Shown one piece after another: positions 29,645-39,388 of a stretch of 39,418 bases of DNA (the first letter of the stretch is position 1; every line of letters starts with the position of its first letter). The translations under genes were made by a program, and so were the position numbers. The stretch spans positions 1 to 39,418 of the forward strand of contig JANWJB010000153.1 in NCBI GenBank assembly GCA_025449575.1, in the 5' to 3' direction. The stretch comes from Acidobacteriaceae bacterium (GTDB lineage Bacteria > Acidobacteriota > Terriglobia > Terriglobales > Acidobacteriaceae). The notes beneath the pieces are model-generated. The model had not been told where the DNA came from, ran no database searches, and was given only the letters and a program-made list of their open reading frames with translations.

Positions 29645-29953
29645 ATGTCGACTCCTACATTGCACAAGCATCACATCATTCAACCCAGGCTCTATCTCAC
29701 GATTTTGATCGTGCTGCTGGTGCTTACCGCCACCACCACCGGCGTCGCCTTCCTCGACCTGGGGGTTCTCAATCCGATTGTCGCTCTCGCGATCGCGTGC
29801 ATCAAAGCGACGCTCGTCATTCTCTTCTTCATGCACCTGCGGTATAGCTCCAAACTGCTGAAGCTGACTTTATGCGCCGGACTGTTCACTTTTACGGTGC
29901 TCATTCTTTTGACGCTGACCGACTATATGAGCCGCGCCTGGGGCCTCTGGTAG
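29645..29953 (+). CDS. coxD: Cytochrome c oxidase subunit IV family (CyoD/CtaF-like) protein
   Basis: 102 aa with three TM, 'ACIKATLVILFFMHLRYSSKLLK'. Confidence 0.88.
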   Translation: MSTPTLHKHHIIQPRLYLTILIVLLVLTATTTGVAFLDLGVLNPIVALAIACIKATLVILFFMHLRYSSKLLKLTLCAGLFTFTVLILLTLTDYMSRAWGLW

Positions 29954-30094
29954 CCGACCGTTTCCCCGCACTGCAAGCGGCTTTCTCCGTCCCGCCTCCC
30001 CACTTAAACGGCCGTTTGCGCCGCGCTCCTGTGCTATTTTCAAGGTTGAGGGTGCGCATCCACCCGGCGCCGGCAGCCCGAGGTTCTCTGCAGC

Positions 30095-31072
30095 ATGTCA
30101 ACTTATCTCATTACCGGCGCCGCCGGCTTTGTTGGATCGGCGCTGGCGCGGACACTGGTGGAAAGCGGGGAGCGGGTTCGAGGGATCGATAACTTCGTCA
30201 CAGGCAACCGTGAAAACCTCGACGGACTGCTCGGCCGGATGGACTTTCGACAAGCTGATCTGCGCGACCCCGACGCTACAGCCCTGGCCTGCGAAGGCAT
30301 TGACTGCATCTTCCATCAGGCAGCGCTACCCTCGGTTCCACGCTCCGTCCTGGCTCCGGAGCCGAGCCATCGTTCGAACGTCGATGGAACCTTCAATCTG
30401 TTGGAAGCGGCGCGAGCCGCCGGGGTGCAGCGGATCATATATGCTGCATCTTCGTCGGCCTATGGCAATCAGCCCGGCCTCCCCCGCACGGAGAGTATGC
30501 GACCCCAACCAGTCTCTCCTTATGCGGTGCAGAAGCTCACAGGCGAGTACTACATGAGCAGCTATTGGCAGATTTATGGCCTGGAGACCATCTCGCTGCG
30601 TTACTTCAACATCTTTGGGCCCCATCAAGCCCCCAACTCGCCTTACAGTGGCGTTGTGGCGAAATTTATCCGGCAGATGCTGACCGGAGTGCGCCCCACT
30701 ATCTTCGGCGATGGCCGCCAAGCCCGCGACTTCACTTATATCGACAATGCGGTCTCCGCCAATCTCCTGGCCTGTCACGCACCGGCCGAACAGGTAGCGG
30801 GCAGGGTATTCAACATCGCATGCGGAGCCGCGCACAATCTGGAAGATGTCTATCGCGCGCTCGCTCATCTGACCGGCTTTGAGGGCCCACCGCTCTATGG
30901 ACCGCCACGCAATGGGGATGTAGTGAATTCACTGGCGGACATCACAGCCGCGAAAGCCGCTTTCGGCTATCAGCCCACTGTCGGCTTCGAAGATGGGCTG
31001 AAGCGTACGGTGCAATGGCATCGCGAAGAAGTGGCTCTCGCAGCCGCCGGCGACACGGCTTCCCGCAGATAG
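30095..31072 (+). CDS. NAD-dependent NDP-sugar epimerase (extended SDR)
   Basis: 'YLITGAAGFVGSALARTLVESGERVRGIDNFVTGNRENL', 'HQAALPSVPRSV', 'PVSPYAVQKLTGEYY', 'ARDFTYIDNAVSANLLA'; UDP-GlcNAc 4-epimerase (WbpP)-like flavour. Confidence 0.9.
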   Translation: MSTYLITGAAGFVGSALARTLVESGERVRGIDNFVTGNRENLDGLLGRMDFRQADLRDPDATALACEGIDCIFHQAALPSVPRSVLAPEPSHRSNVDGTFNLLEAARAAGVQRIIYAASSSAYGNQPGLPRTESMRPQPVSPYAVQKLTGEYYMSSYWQIYGLETISLRYFNIFGPHQAPNSPYSGVVAKFIRQMLTGVRPTIFGDGRQARDFTYIDNAVSANLLACHAPAEQVAGRVFNIACGAAHNLEDVYRALAHLTGFEGPPLYGPPRNGDVVNSLADITAAKAAFGYQPTVGFEDGLKRTVQWHREEVALAAAGDTASRR

Positions 31073-31121
31073 GCGAACCCCGGCTTCGTCCGATCGACGG
31101 CTTCCCTGTTGGTTGCCGCGC

Positions 31122-31238
31122 ATTGAAACTCGCGGCTCGGCGATCGACATCACCGGCATCATCGGCATGGAGTCGCGGTTGGTGGTAGATTCTCGCAACG
31201 CTACGCGCGGCATCGTTCCAGATAAAATCGTCCGCTGA
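31122..31238 (+). pseudogene. C-terminal remnant of an NDP-sugar (UDP-glucose/GDP-mannose family) dehydrogenase
   Basis: Plus frame reads IETRGSAIDITGIIGMESRLVVDSRNATRGIVPDKIVR-stop, resembling the C-terminal '...D..I...ARLVVDTRNATRG....KIVR' of nucleotide-sugar dehydrogenases; no room for the rest of the gene. Confidence 0.6.
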
Positions 31239-31246
31239 GGGGGAAG

Positions 31247-31945
31247 ATGGTCGATGGACGAGGCAATGTCCGGTATGACGCGGCTCGCGCCTGTCGCGAG
31301 CTGGCGGCTGCGGATGCAAAACTGGGAGTTCTGATGCGCCGCGTTGGGCCGTTTGCACTCAAGCTTAAGAGCTCCCGCTCTCCCTTTGAGGCACTGCTGG
31401 AAGCAATCCTCTACCAGCAGCTCAACGGAAAGGCCGCGGCCACCATCCTCGCCCGCTTGCTTGCCGCCTGCGGAGGCGCTCATCCTCAGCCTGAGCAATT
31501 GCTGGCTCTTCCCGATGAACTGCTGCGCGCCGCTGGTGTATCGCGGAACAAGACTCTCGCCTTGCGCGATCTCGCAGCAAAAACGATCGACGGAACGGTG
31601 CCCACGCTTCCCCGCATCCGCCGCATGACTGACGAGGAGATTCTCGACCGGCTTACGGAGGTTCGGGGCATTGGCACATGGACGGCGGAGATGTTTCTGA
31701 TCTTCCGGCTGGGCCGCCCGGATGTTTTTCCCCTGAGCGATTACGGCGTGCGCAAGGGCTTTCTTTTAACCTTTGGAAAGCCGCCTGCCGGCAAGCCGAT
31801 CACGATCGAGATGTTGCCGGCAGCGGAGGAGATGTTGCGCCGCAGCCGGCGCTGGCAGCCCTGGCGCTCTGCGGCCAGTTGGTACTTGTGGCGGGCCTGC
31901 GACCTGGCCCGCGCGGACTCACAGGTATCTTCCATTTCCGGCTAG
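31247..31945 (+). CDS. AlkA-like DNA-3-methyladenine glycosylase (HhH-GPD)
   Basis: 'PFEALLEAILYQQLNGKAAATILARL', HhH 'LTEVRGIGTWTAEMFLIFRLGRPDVFPLSDYGVRKG', 'WQPWRSAASWYLWRACD'. Confidence 0.9.
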   Translation: MVDGRGNVRYDAARACRELAAADAKLGVLMRRVGPFALKLKSSRSPFEALLEAILYQQLNGKAAATILARLLAACGGAHPQPEQLLALPDELLRAAGVSRNKTLALRDLAAKTIDGTVPTLPRIRRMTDEEILDRLTEVRGIGTWTAEMFLIFRLGRPDVFPLSDYGVRKGFLLTFGKPPAGKPITIEMLPAAEEMLRRSRRWQPWRSAASWYLWRACDLARADSQVSSISG

Positions 31946-31996
31946 ACAATTCCGGAGCCTCCTGCAACGCTTTTCCGCCACTGGAGCCAACCCAGC

Positions 31997-33523
31997 CTAT
32001 TTCGTTACATTGGCGTCGAAGGCCGCGGTCTCGATCGTATCGCCATGCTTCATCTGAACGAAGATGCGAAACTTTCCCGGAGTCGGAAACCCATAGGGAA
32101 ATCCCACTCGGTTAGGCAGCGCGCCGGAGGCTCCATCTGTCGGCATCGGCATAGCCATAGATGCCGCCTTCTGCCCCCCGAGGGTCGGGCGCTGCGCCAG
32201 GATCATGGCGGCCATGGAAGCGGTGCCGGATGGATGGATGTGGGCAAAGACCTTGCCGTCGGAACGGAGGAAAGCGGCGTGGCCGAGCATACCCATATAG
32301 AGCGCCATGTCGGCCGGCGGACGGCCCTGGGGATCAAGCAGGTAGAACTCGAACACATAAGGCTGCAGCGCCTTGAGCACCGGCGGCCGCGCCCACACCA
32401 TCACGTAACCGTCAGGGAGCCGAAAGATGGTCTGCCTATCATTGGCGTCGGCCAGCGGCGGAGCATGGCCCTCCGCATCGTCGCCGCTGAGCGCGCGTCC
32501 GGCGATGGAAGACAGCTTTACCGTCGTGACGAGGGTTTCGGGAAATCCGTCCGCGTGCACTACATCGGCATAGAGGTGGTATGTCCCCGCGGGCATCGAC
32601 GGCAACTCCAGCTGAAAGTGGCCCGGCGTGGAGGGCTTCGGATGCAGGTGGAAGACCACATCCATCTCGGGCTCCCGGATCATATACAGGTGCATCGGAT
32701 GGCCGTGGTCAAGAATGAAGTCGTCGGTCTTGCGGTGGCGCATCCAGCCGCGGCCCGTAGCGGCTGGCTGGCTCAGCGCGAGATCCAAAACGTTGTGAGG
32801 CAGCAGCACCGCCTCCATGTTCAATGGCTTGTAGATGGTCTTGGCGTAGCCGGCCGCAGCTGCGTTCCACCACTTGCCGCCCAGCCAAACCCCCAGCAAC
32901 AGCACGGCCAGCGTCGCACCCATCGCCCAGCGCGCGCGGCGCTGCCTGGCGGCAGGGGCGGTCATGCCGGGTGAGAGCTGAGCCTCGCGCACGCCCGCCC
33001 CTACAATCCCCACCATGCCGAACAACAGCAGCACACCTAAAAGCGCCAGCAGCGTTCCGAGTGCCGGCCGCATCTTGAGCGTGGCCGTTGGAGCGGCCGC
33101 CAGCGGAATCGCCAGCTCCCCTTTACCCTGAACACCGTCGACAAGAAAGCGGATCTGCCAGGAGCCGCCGGCCATGATCCACAAGTTACCGGTGTAGAAG
33201 TTTGAATCCTGCTCCGAACGCCGCATGCTCTGGGGAGCCGGCGGATGTTTCGAGGCTTCCCCGGTCAGCGGCATGGGAGCCATCCGGATCTGGCGAATAT
33301 CGCCCGCACTGGTGCGCACCTGCACGTGGGCAACGCCGGGGATCACTGTCGGCGGCTGCACGGTAATGAAGAGCTTGTAGGGTCCGGCGTTGCCCTCGTC
33401 ATACACACCGGGGCTATTCAGGTGTGCGAACGCCGGGAGAGCGCCGCAGACAATGCACAGCAACGCGGCAAGAAGACGAGTGGTTTTCTTATTCCCTCGA
33501 CAGTGTTTCCAGAGCTTGGGCAT
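31997..33523 (-). CDS. Uncharacterised membrane protein with YtkA/FixH-like beta domains and HxHP motifs
   Basis: Signal peptide, two TM around residues 155-225, 'VVFHLHPKPSTPGHFQLELPSMPAGTYHLYADVVHADG' and 'GMLGHAAFLRSDGKVFAHIHPSGT'. Starts GTG 33535 or ATG 33523. Confidence 0.8.
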   Translation of the reverse strand: MPKLWKHCRGNKKTTRLLAALLCIVCGALPAFAHLNSPGVYDEGNAGPYKLFITVQPPTVIPGVAHVQVRTSAGDIRQIRMAPMPLTGEASKHPPAPQSMRRSEQDSNFYTGNLWIMAGGSWQIRFLVDGVQGKGELAIPLAAAPTATLKMRPALGTLLALLGVLLLFGMVGIVGAGVREAQLSPGMTAPAARQRRARWAMGATLAVLLLGVWLGGKWWNAAAAGYAKTIYKPLNMEAVLLPHNVLDLALSQPAATGRGWMRHRKTDDFILDHGHPMHLYMIREPEMDVVFHLHPKPSTPGHFQLELPSMPAGTYHLYADVVHADGFPETLVTTVKLSSIAGRALSGDDAEGHAPPLADANDRQTIFRLPDGYVMVWARPPVLKALQPYVFEFYLLDPQGRPPADMALYMGMLGHAAFLRSDGKVFAHIHPSGTASMAAMILAQRPTLGGQKAASMAMPMPTDGASGALPNRVGFPYGFPTPGKFRIFVQMKHGDTIETAAFDANVTK

Positions 33524-33540
33524 CGCGGAAGCCACTCCGG

Positions 33541-35079
<1,539 letters not shown>

Positions 35080-35115
35080 AGACCCGCTCCTTTTGGGTTC
35101 AGACCCGCGCGAAGA

Positions 35116-35745
35116 TTATGCGTGCAGCTCTTCAATCGTGATGTGGTCGTTGGTGTAGATGCAAATATCGGCGGCGATGTGCAGGGACTTTTCCGCGATG
35201 TCGCGGGCGGACAGCTCGGTATTTTGCACCAGCGCGCGGGCCGCAGCCAAGGCAAAGCTGCCGCCACTGCCAATGGCGGTAATCCCCTCATCCGGCTCGA
35301 TCACGTCGCCCGATCCGCTGAGCAGGAATGTCTGCTCCAGATCCGCAACCACCAGCAGCGCCTCCAGGTTACGCAACATCTTGTCGGTGCGCCAATCCTT
35401 CGACAACTCCACTGCAGCCCGCCCCAGGTTGCCGGCATACTGCTCCAGCTTGCCTTCGAAGCGGGTAAAGAGAGAGAAAGCGTCAGCCGTCGATCCGGCA
35501 AAACCAGCCAGAATCTTGTCTTGATAAAGCCGGCGAATCTTGCGAGCGGTATGTTTGATGGCACTCTCGCCGAGCGTCACTTGACCGTCGGCGGCCATCA
35601 CAACGCTGCCATTGCGCCGCACGCAAAGAACGGTTGTTGAACGGATGCGGGGGCCTCTGCCCGCGGAGCGGGAGTTTCCACGAGAAAGCTTCGCTGAAGC
35701 GGTCCCCGGAGATGAACCGGGCAAAAGAGAAGGACGAATCGACAT
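35116..35745 (-). CDS. hslV: ATP-dependent protease proteolytic subunit HslV
   Basis: '[59 protein letters not shown]', '[19 protein letters not shown]'; directly upstream of hslU. Confidence 0.96.
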   Translation of the reverse strand: MSIRPSLLPGSSPGTASAKLSRGNSRSAGRGPRIRSTTVLCVRRNGSVVMAADGQVTLGESAIKHTARKIRRLYQDKILAGFAGSTADAFSLFTRFEGKLEQYAGNLGRAAVELSKDWRTDKMLRNLEALLVVADLEQTFLLSGSGDVIEPDEGITAIGSGGSFALAAARALVQNTELSARDIAEKSLHIAADICIYTNDHITIEELHA

Positions 35746-36006
35746 GCGTAGGCTTCAGTATACGCTTAGCGCCGCATGCGGCCGGAGCCGAGAACGAGCC
35801 GGGCGGAAGTCATTTTGCATCCGGGGCCCGCTCAAAATGAGCGAGCGCGATCGGGGGGTCGGAGCGAAGCATTTTTCCGGTGACTGTCAATGCCTCCTGC
35901 GTCTCTCCCCCATGACATGCCGGTCTGAGTTATTCTGGATACCCTCGCAGCGAATGGTTTCACCGGGCGTGATCGTCAATGTCCGGCAAGCTGCGCCGGA
36001 GCATTC

Positions 36007-36495
36007 ATGAACAGCGATTCACTGCGCAGCTTGCACCTATTCGGTTCGCTCGCTGCGGCCGCACTTGCCTTGGCGGGAGTTGCCGCCTATGCTCTTCTTC
36101 GCCGCCAACCCAGCCCGGACGAGCAGGAGCGGGGGCGGCGGGAGATGCTAATCCGGCAAGGCCGCATCATCGACGGAACCGTGATCGACATCTCGGACCT
36201 CAGTCCGCAGGAGAGCGGCCGCACCCTCGGAATGCAGCTCATTCTTTATAAGTACGATATTGCGGGTGTGGTTTATGAATGCTCCCAAGATGTCACGATG
36301 CTGCGCCACCTGGTCAATATCTACAATTGCCGCCTCGGCTTTCCCGCGTCTGTACGCTATGACCCTCATAATCCCGGTAATTCGCTAATTGTTGCGGAGA
36401 CCTGGAGCGGGCTGCGGGACACCGCAGAATCCATCCCTGCCCGCCAAGGGGGGCAGCCGCCGAGCCGGCAACCAGCAACTCCCGGTAAACTGTAG
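36007..36495 (+). CDS. DUF3592-like membrane-anchored protein
   Basis: N-terminal TM; 'RQGRIIDGTVIDIS...LILYKYDIAGVVYECSQDVT...GFPASVRYDPHNPGNSLI' resembles DUF3592 layout. Confidence 0.65.
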   Translation: MNSDSLRSLHLFGSLAAAALALAGVAAYALLRRQPSPDEQERGRREMLIRQGRIIDGTVIDISDLSPQESGRTLGMQLILYKYDIAGVVYECSQDVTMLRHLVNIYNCRLGFPASVRYDPHNPGNSLIVAETWSGLRDTAESIPARQGGQPPSRQPATPGKL

Positions 36496-36497
36496 CT

Positions 36498-37439
36498 ATG
36501 CATGTGCACGGCTCGGCGAGCGAGAAGACGCAGCGCGTGCTGCGCTTTTCCTTGGCGGCGACGCTGCTCTACGTCGCGCTGACCCTCTTCGCCGGCTTAC
36601 GCGCTCACTCCCTGGCTTTGATTTCGGAGGCAGGGCACAACGTCTCCGATTTTCTGGCGCTCCTGCTCTCTTTCGTCGCCGTTTATTTCCAAAGCCGCCC
36701 CGCCACCGAGAAGAAGACTTTCGGATATCAGCGCGCCGGCGTCCTCGCCGCCTTCTTCAACGCCGCCACCCTGATCCTGCTGTCGATCTGGATTGTCGTT
36801 GAAGCAATCCGCCGCTTGACTGCTCCGGTGCCTGTGCAGCCCGATCTCATGATGATTGTCGCCGCTGCCGGAATGGTGATGAATGGCATCATCGCGGCGC
36901 TGCTGTGGACAGCCTCCCACGATATCAACATTCGCAGCACGTTCATCCACATGCTGGGTGACACGCTCTCCACCGCCGCCGTCATTCTGGGAGGCGCGGC
37001 TATCTTGTTCACCGGACGCAACTGGATCGATCCCCTGCTCTCTGTCCTGATTGCCGCGCTCATCTTGTGGAGCGCGCTTTCCATCGTGCGCGAGACTCTC
37101 AATATTTTGCTCGAAGGCGCGCCGCGCGGCGTCTCTTTGGCCGAGGTCCGGAGGGCCATAGAGGGGCTCGACGGCGTTGAAGACGTCCACGATCTCCACG
37201 TTTGGAGCCTGGGTTCGCAAACCCACGCCCTGGCCAGCCATGTCACGATCGCCGACATTCCGCCATCGGAGAGCGGGCGCATTCTGGAGCAGATCACCAG
37301 CATCTTGCGAGAACGCTTCCGCATCTATCATGCGACCATCCAGTTCGAGCACGCCGAGTGCGAAGTCTCGCATGGCTGCGCTCCGCCGGTTGAAATTGAG
37401 CGCGCCCATCCGGGCCACTCCCACGGCCACGCGGATTAG
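36498..37439 (+). CDS. Cation diffusion facilitator (CzcD/ZitB-like) transporter
   Basis: 'LALISEAGHNVSDFLALLLSFVAVYFQSRPATEKKTFGYQRAGVLAAFFNA', 'FIHMLGDTLSTAAVI', C-terminal 'VEDVHDLHVWSLGSQTHALASHV', His-rich tail. Confidence 0.94.
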   Translation: MHVHGSASEKTQRVLRFSLAATLLYVALTLFAGLRAHSLALISEAGHNVSDFLALLLSFVAVYFQSRPATEKKTFGYQRAGVLAAFFNAATLILLSIWIVVEAIRRLTAPVPVQPDLMMIVAAAGMVMNGIIAALLWTASHDINIRSTFIHMLGDTLSTAAVILGGAAILFTGRNWIDPLLSVLIAALILWSALSIVRETLNILLEGAPRGVSLAEVRRAIEGLDGVEDVHDLHVWSLGSQTHALASHVTIADIPPSESGRILEQITSILRERFRIYHATIQFEHAECEVSHGCAPPVEIERAHPGHSHGHAD

Positions 37440-39388
37440 TCAGGACCGGGGCTGTCCTGAGCGCGGTAAATCTCCTCCACCCGCTCCAGCGTGTCAATTT
37501 CGATCACCGGCTTATCGTCGCGGATACGCATGATACGCGGAAAGCGCAAGGCAAAGCCGCTGTCATGGCGGTCGGACCGCATGACATTGTTGAAGGCCAC
37601 CTCGAGCACGATGAGCGGCTCGACCGACCGAATGAAGCCGAGATCCTCAATCGTATGCTCCTTAAAAAATCGGGTCAGAGTCTCGATCTCGGCATCGGTC
37701 ACTCCCGAATAGGCCTTGCCCACATTGCGGAACCGGCTGCCGTCACGGACCGCGAAGGTGTAATCGCTGAGCAAGCCGGCCCTCTTTCCATGACCGTATT
37801 CTGCCGCCGTGACCACCACATCAAGTGTCGCCAGCTCACGCTTCAACTTTAGCCAGGCCAGCCCCCTCCGTCCCGGTTGATAGGCGCTGCGGCGCGATTT
37901 GAGCATGATGCCCTCGTTCCCCCGCGCTCGCGCGCCTCCGTAAGCCTGCTCCAGTTGCACCGCGTCCTGCAGCAAGGCGGCGGGAGCGAGCCCCAGGCGA
38001 GCGAATGCGTCCTCGCTCAGCGGCGAGGCGAACGGCAGCTGAGATTGCCGCCCGAGGAAGACTTCGCGGCTGCCCACGACGGTACGCGGAGCCTCGCGCT
38101 CCACCAAAGCTTCGAGCGCTTCGCGGCGAGCGGCCAATGGCCGATCCAACAACAATTCGCCATCGAGGCAGAGCAGATCGAAGGCAATAAAAACAACCGG
38201 CGCCCTCTCGCAGATATCGGCGGTGATCCGCTTACGGCCGAGCCGGGGCTGCAGCGAGGTAAAGGGGAGCGCCCGGCCCCCGCTTCCAGCCGCCTCCGGA
38301 ACCCACGCGAGGATTTCTCCATCCAGAATCGCCGGTTGAGAAAACCCTGCAAAGGCTTCGACGATCTCGGGAAAGCTCTCCGTCATGTTTTCCCGGGAGC
38401 GCGAGAAGATCGCCACGCGCCGCGGCTGAATTGGGTCGCCGCAGTGGATCTGCGCCCGGATGCCATCGTACTTATCCTCGACCTGCGCTCCTGAGACCTG
38501 CGCTCCTGAGAGCCGGCCCGCGGGCGCCTGCTCTTCAGGCAAGTGCATCGCAGAAAGTACAATGCCGGGTACGTCCTTATTCGTAACTGCTGGAGTTTCC
38601 ACGTCCGCAGCTTCATTGCCCGCGGTTTCGAGGCCTCCCGCTTCAAGCCTTTGTTCCTGGCCAAAGCGCCGTATTGCCTCCGCGACCGAATCGACGGGAC
38701 TGGCCAGCATGAAGCCTAGAGGATGGAAGAGCTTCATCGCCGCCTCATGAAGCCGGCGATGGGCTGCCAGTTGAACCACCTCGGCTAAGCTGCCATTCAG
38801 CATGGTGGCGTGCCGCACCTGAGCCAGCGGAGCATCGTAGGCGGCTGCGATTGCCTCCTCCACCAGGCTCTCCTTCACCCCCATGCGCAGGTCGCCTAGA
38901 ACGATCTTGATTAGATACTTGGCTTCTATCGGGGTCGTTCGCTCCAGAAGCGAGGAGAGAAGCCGCGCCTTCGCGGCCGGCTTGGCTTTGGCAGCAACTG
39001 CGGCAAAGGCCGCCTCCAGTTGAGCCAGAGTGAGCTCCGCCGCCCATGCTGGACCGCCTTCGGTGGCGCTAAGCAGATCAAAGGCCGCCCCGCCCATATC
39101 ACCATGGCGGCGATATGCCTCATGCATGGTCTCTCGCCCGGCTCCGGTGCGCTCCGCCAACAAGCGCGAAAGAAGGGAGGCGCCAACATTCAACTGGCGT
39201 CCATCGGTCGCCGCAAAAGGTGAGCCGGCCAGATACAACACGGCACGCGCCGCGTCATCTACGCTGAGCCGCTGGAGATAGGAGGCAACCTTCGCGCGCT
39301 TTTGCAGCTTGCTGCCTGTGGCGGCAAGCTCCTGGCAGAGTCCGGCGAACACGGAGAACAGAGAGGATGGTTGGCTGGAGCTGGTCAT
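37436..39388 (-). CDS. ATP-dependent DNA ligase (LIG1/LigB-like)
   Basis: Nucleotidyl-lysine motif 'VEDKYDGIRAQIH', 'FSRSRENMTESFPEIVEA', 'AILDGEILAW', 'EGIMLKSRRSAYQPGRRGLAWLKLKRE'. Confidence 0.94.
   Translation of the reverse strand: MTSSSQPSSLFSVFAGLCQELAATGSKLQKRAKVASYLQRLSVDDAARAVLYLAGSPFAATDGRQLNVGASLLSRLLAERTGAGRETMHEAYRRHGDMGGAAFDLLSATEGGPAWAAELTLAQLEAAFAAVAAKAKPAAKARLLSSLLERTTPIEAKYLIKIVLGDLRMGVKESLVEEAIAAAYDAPLAQVRHATMLNGSLAEVVQLAAHRRLHEAAMKLFHPLGFMLASPVDSVAEAIRRFGQEQRLEAGGLETAGNEAADVETPAVTNKDVPGIVLSAMHLPEEQAPAGRLSGAQVSGAQVEDKYDGIRAQIHCGDPIQPRRVAIFSRSRENMTESFPEIVEAFAGFSQPAILDGEILAWVPEAAGSGGRALPFTSLQPRLGRKRITADICERAPVVFIAFDLLCLDGELLLDRPLAARREALEALVEREAPRTVVGSREVFLGRQSQLPFASPLSEDAFARLGLAPAALLQDAVQLEQAYGGARARGNEGIMLKSRRSAYQPGRRGLAWLKLKRELATLDVVVTAAEYGHGKRAGLLSDYTFAVRDGSRFRNVGKAYSGVTDAEIETLTRFFKEHTIEDLGFIRSVEPLIVLEVAFNNVMRSDRHDSGFALRFPRIMRIRDDKPVIEIDTLERVEEIYRAQDSPGPD

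Noticed and set aside
35746-36006. CIRCE/HrcA operator upstream of hslV
   Set aside because: No TTAGCACTC-N9-GAGTGCTAA-like sequence; only the unrelated tcattttg/caaaatga dyad.
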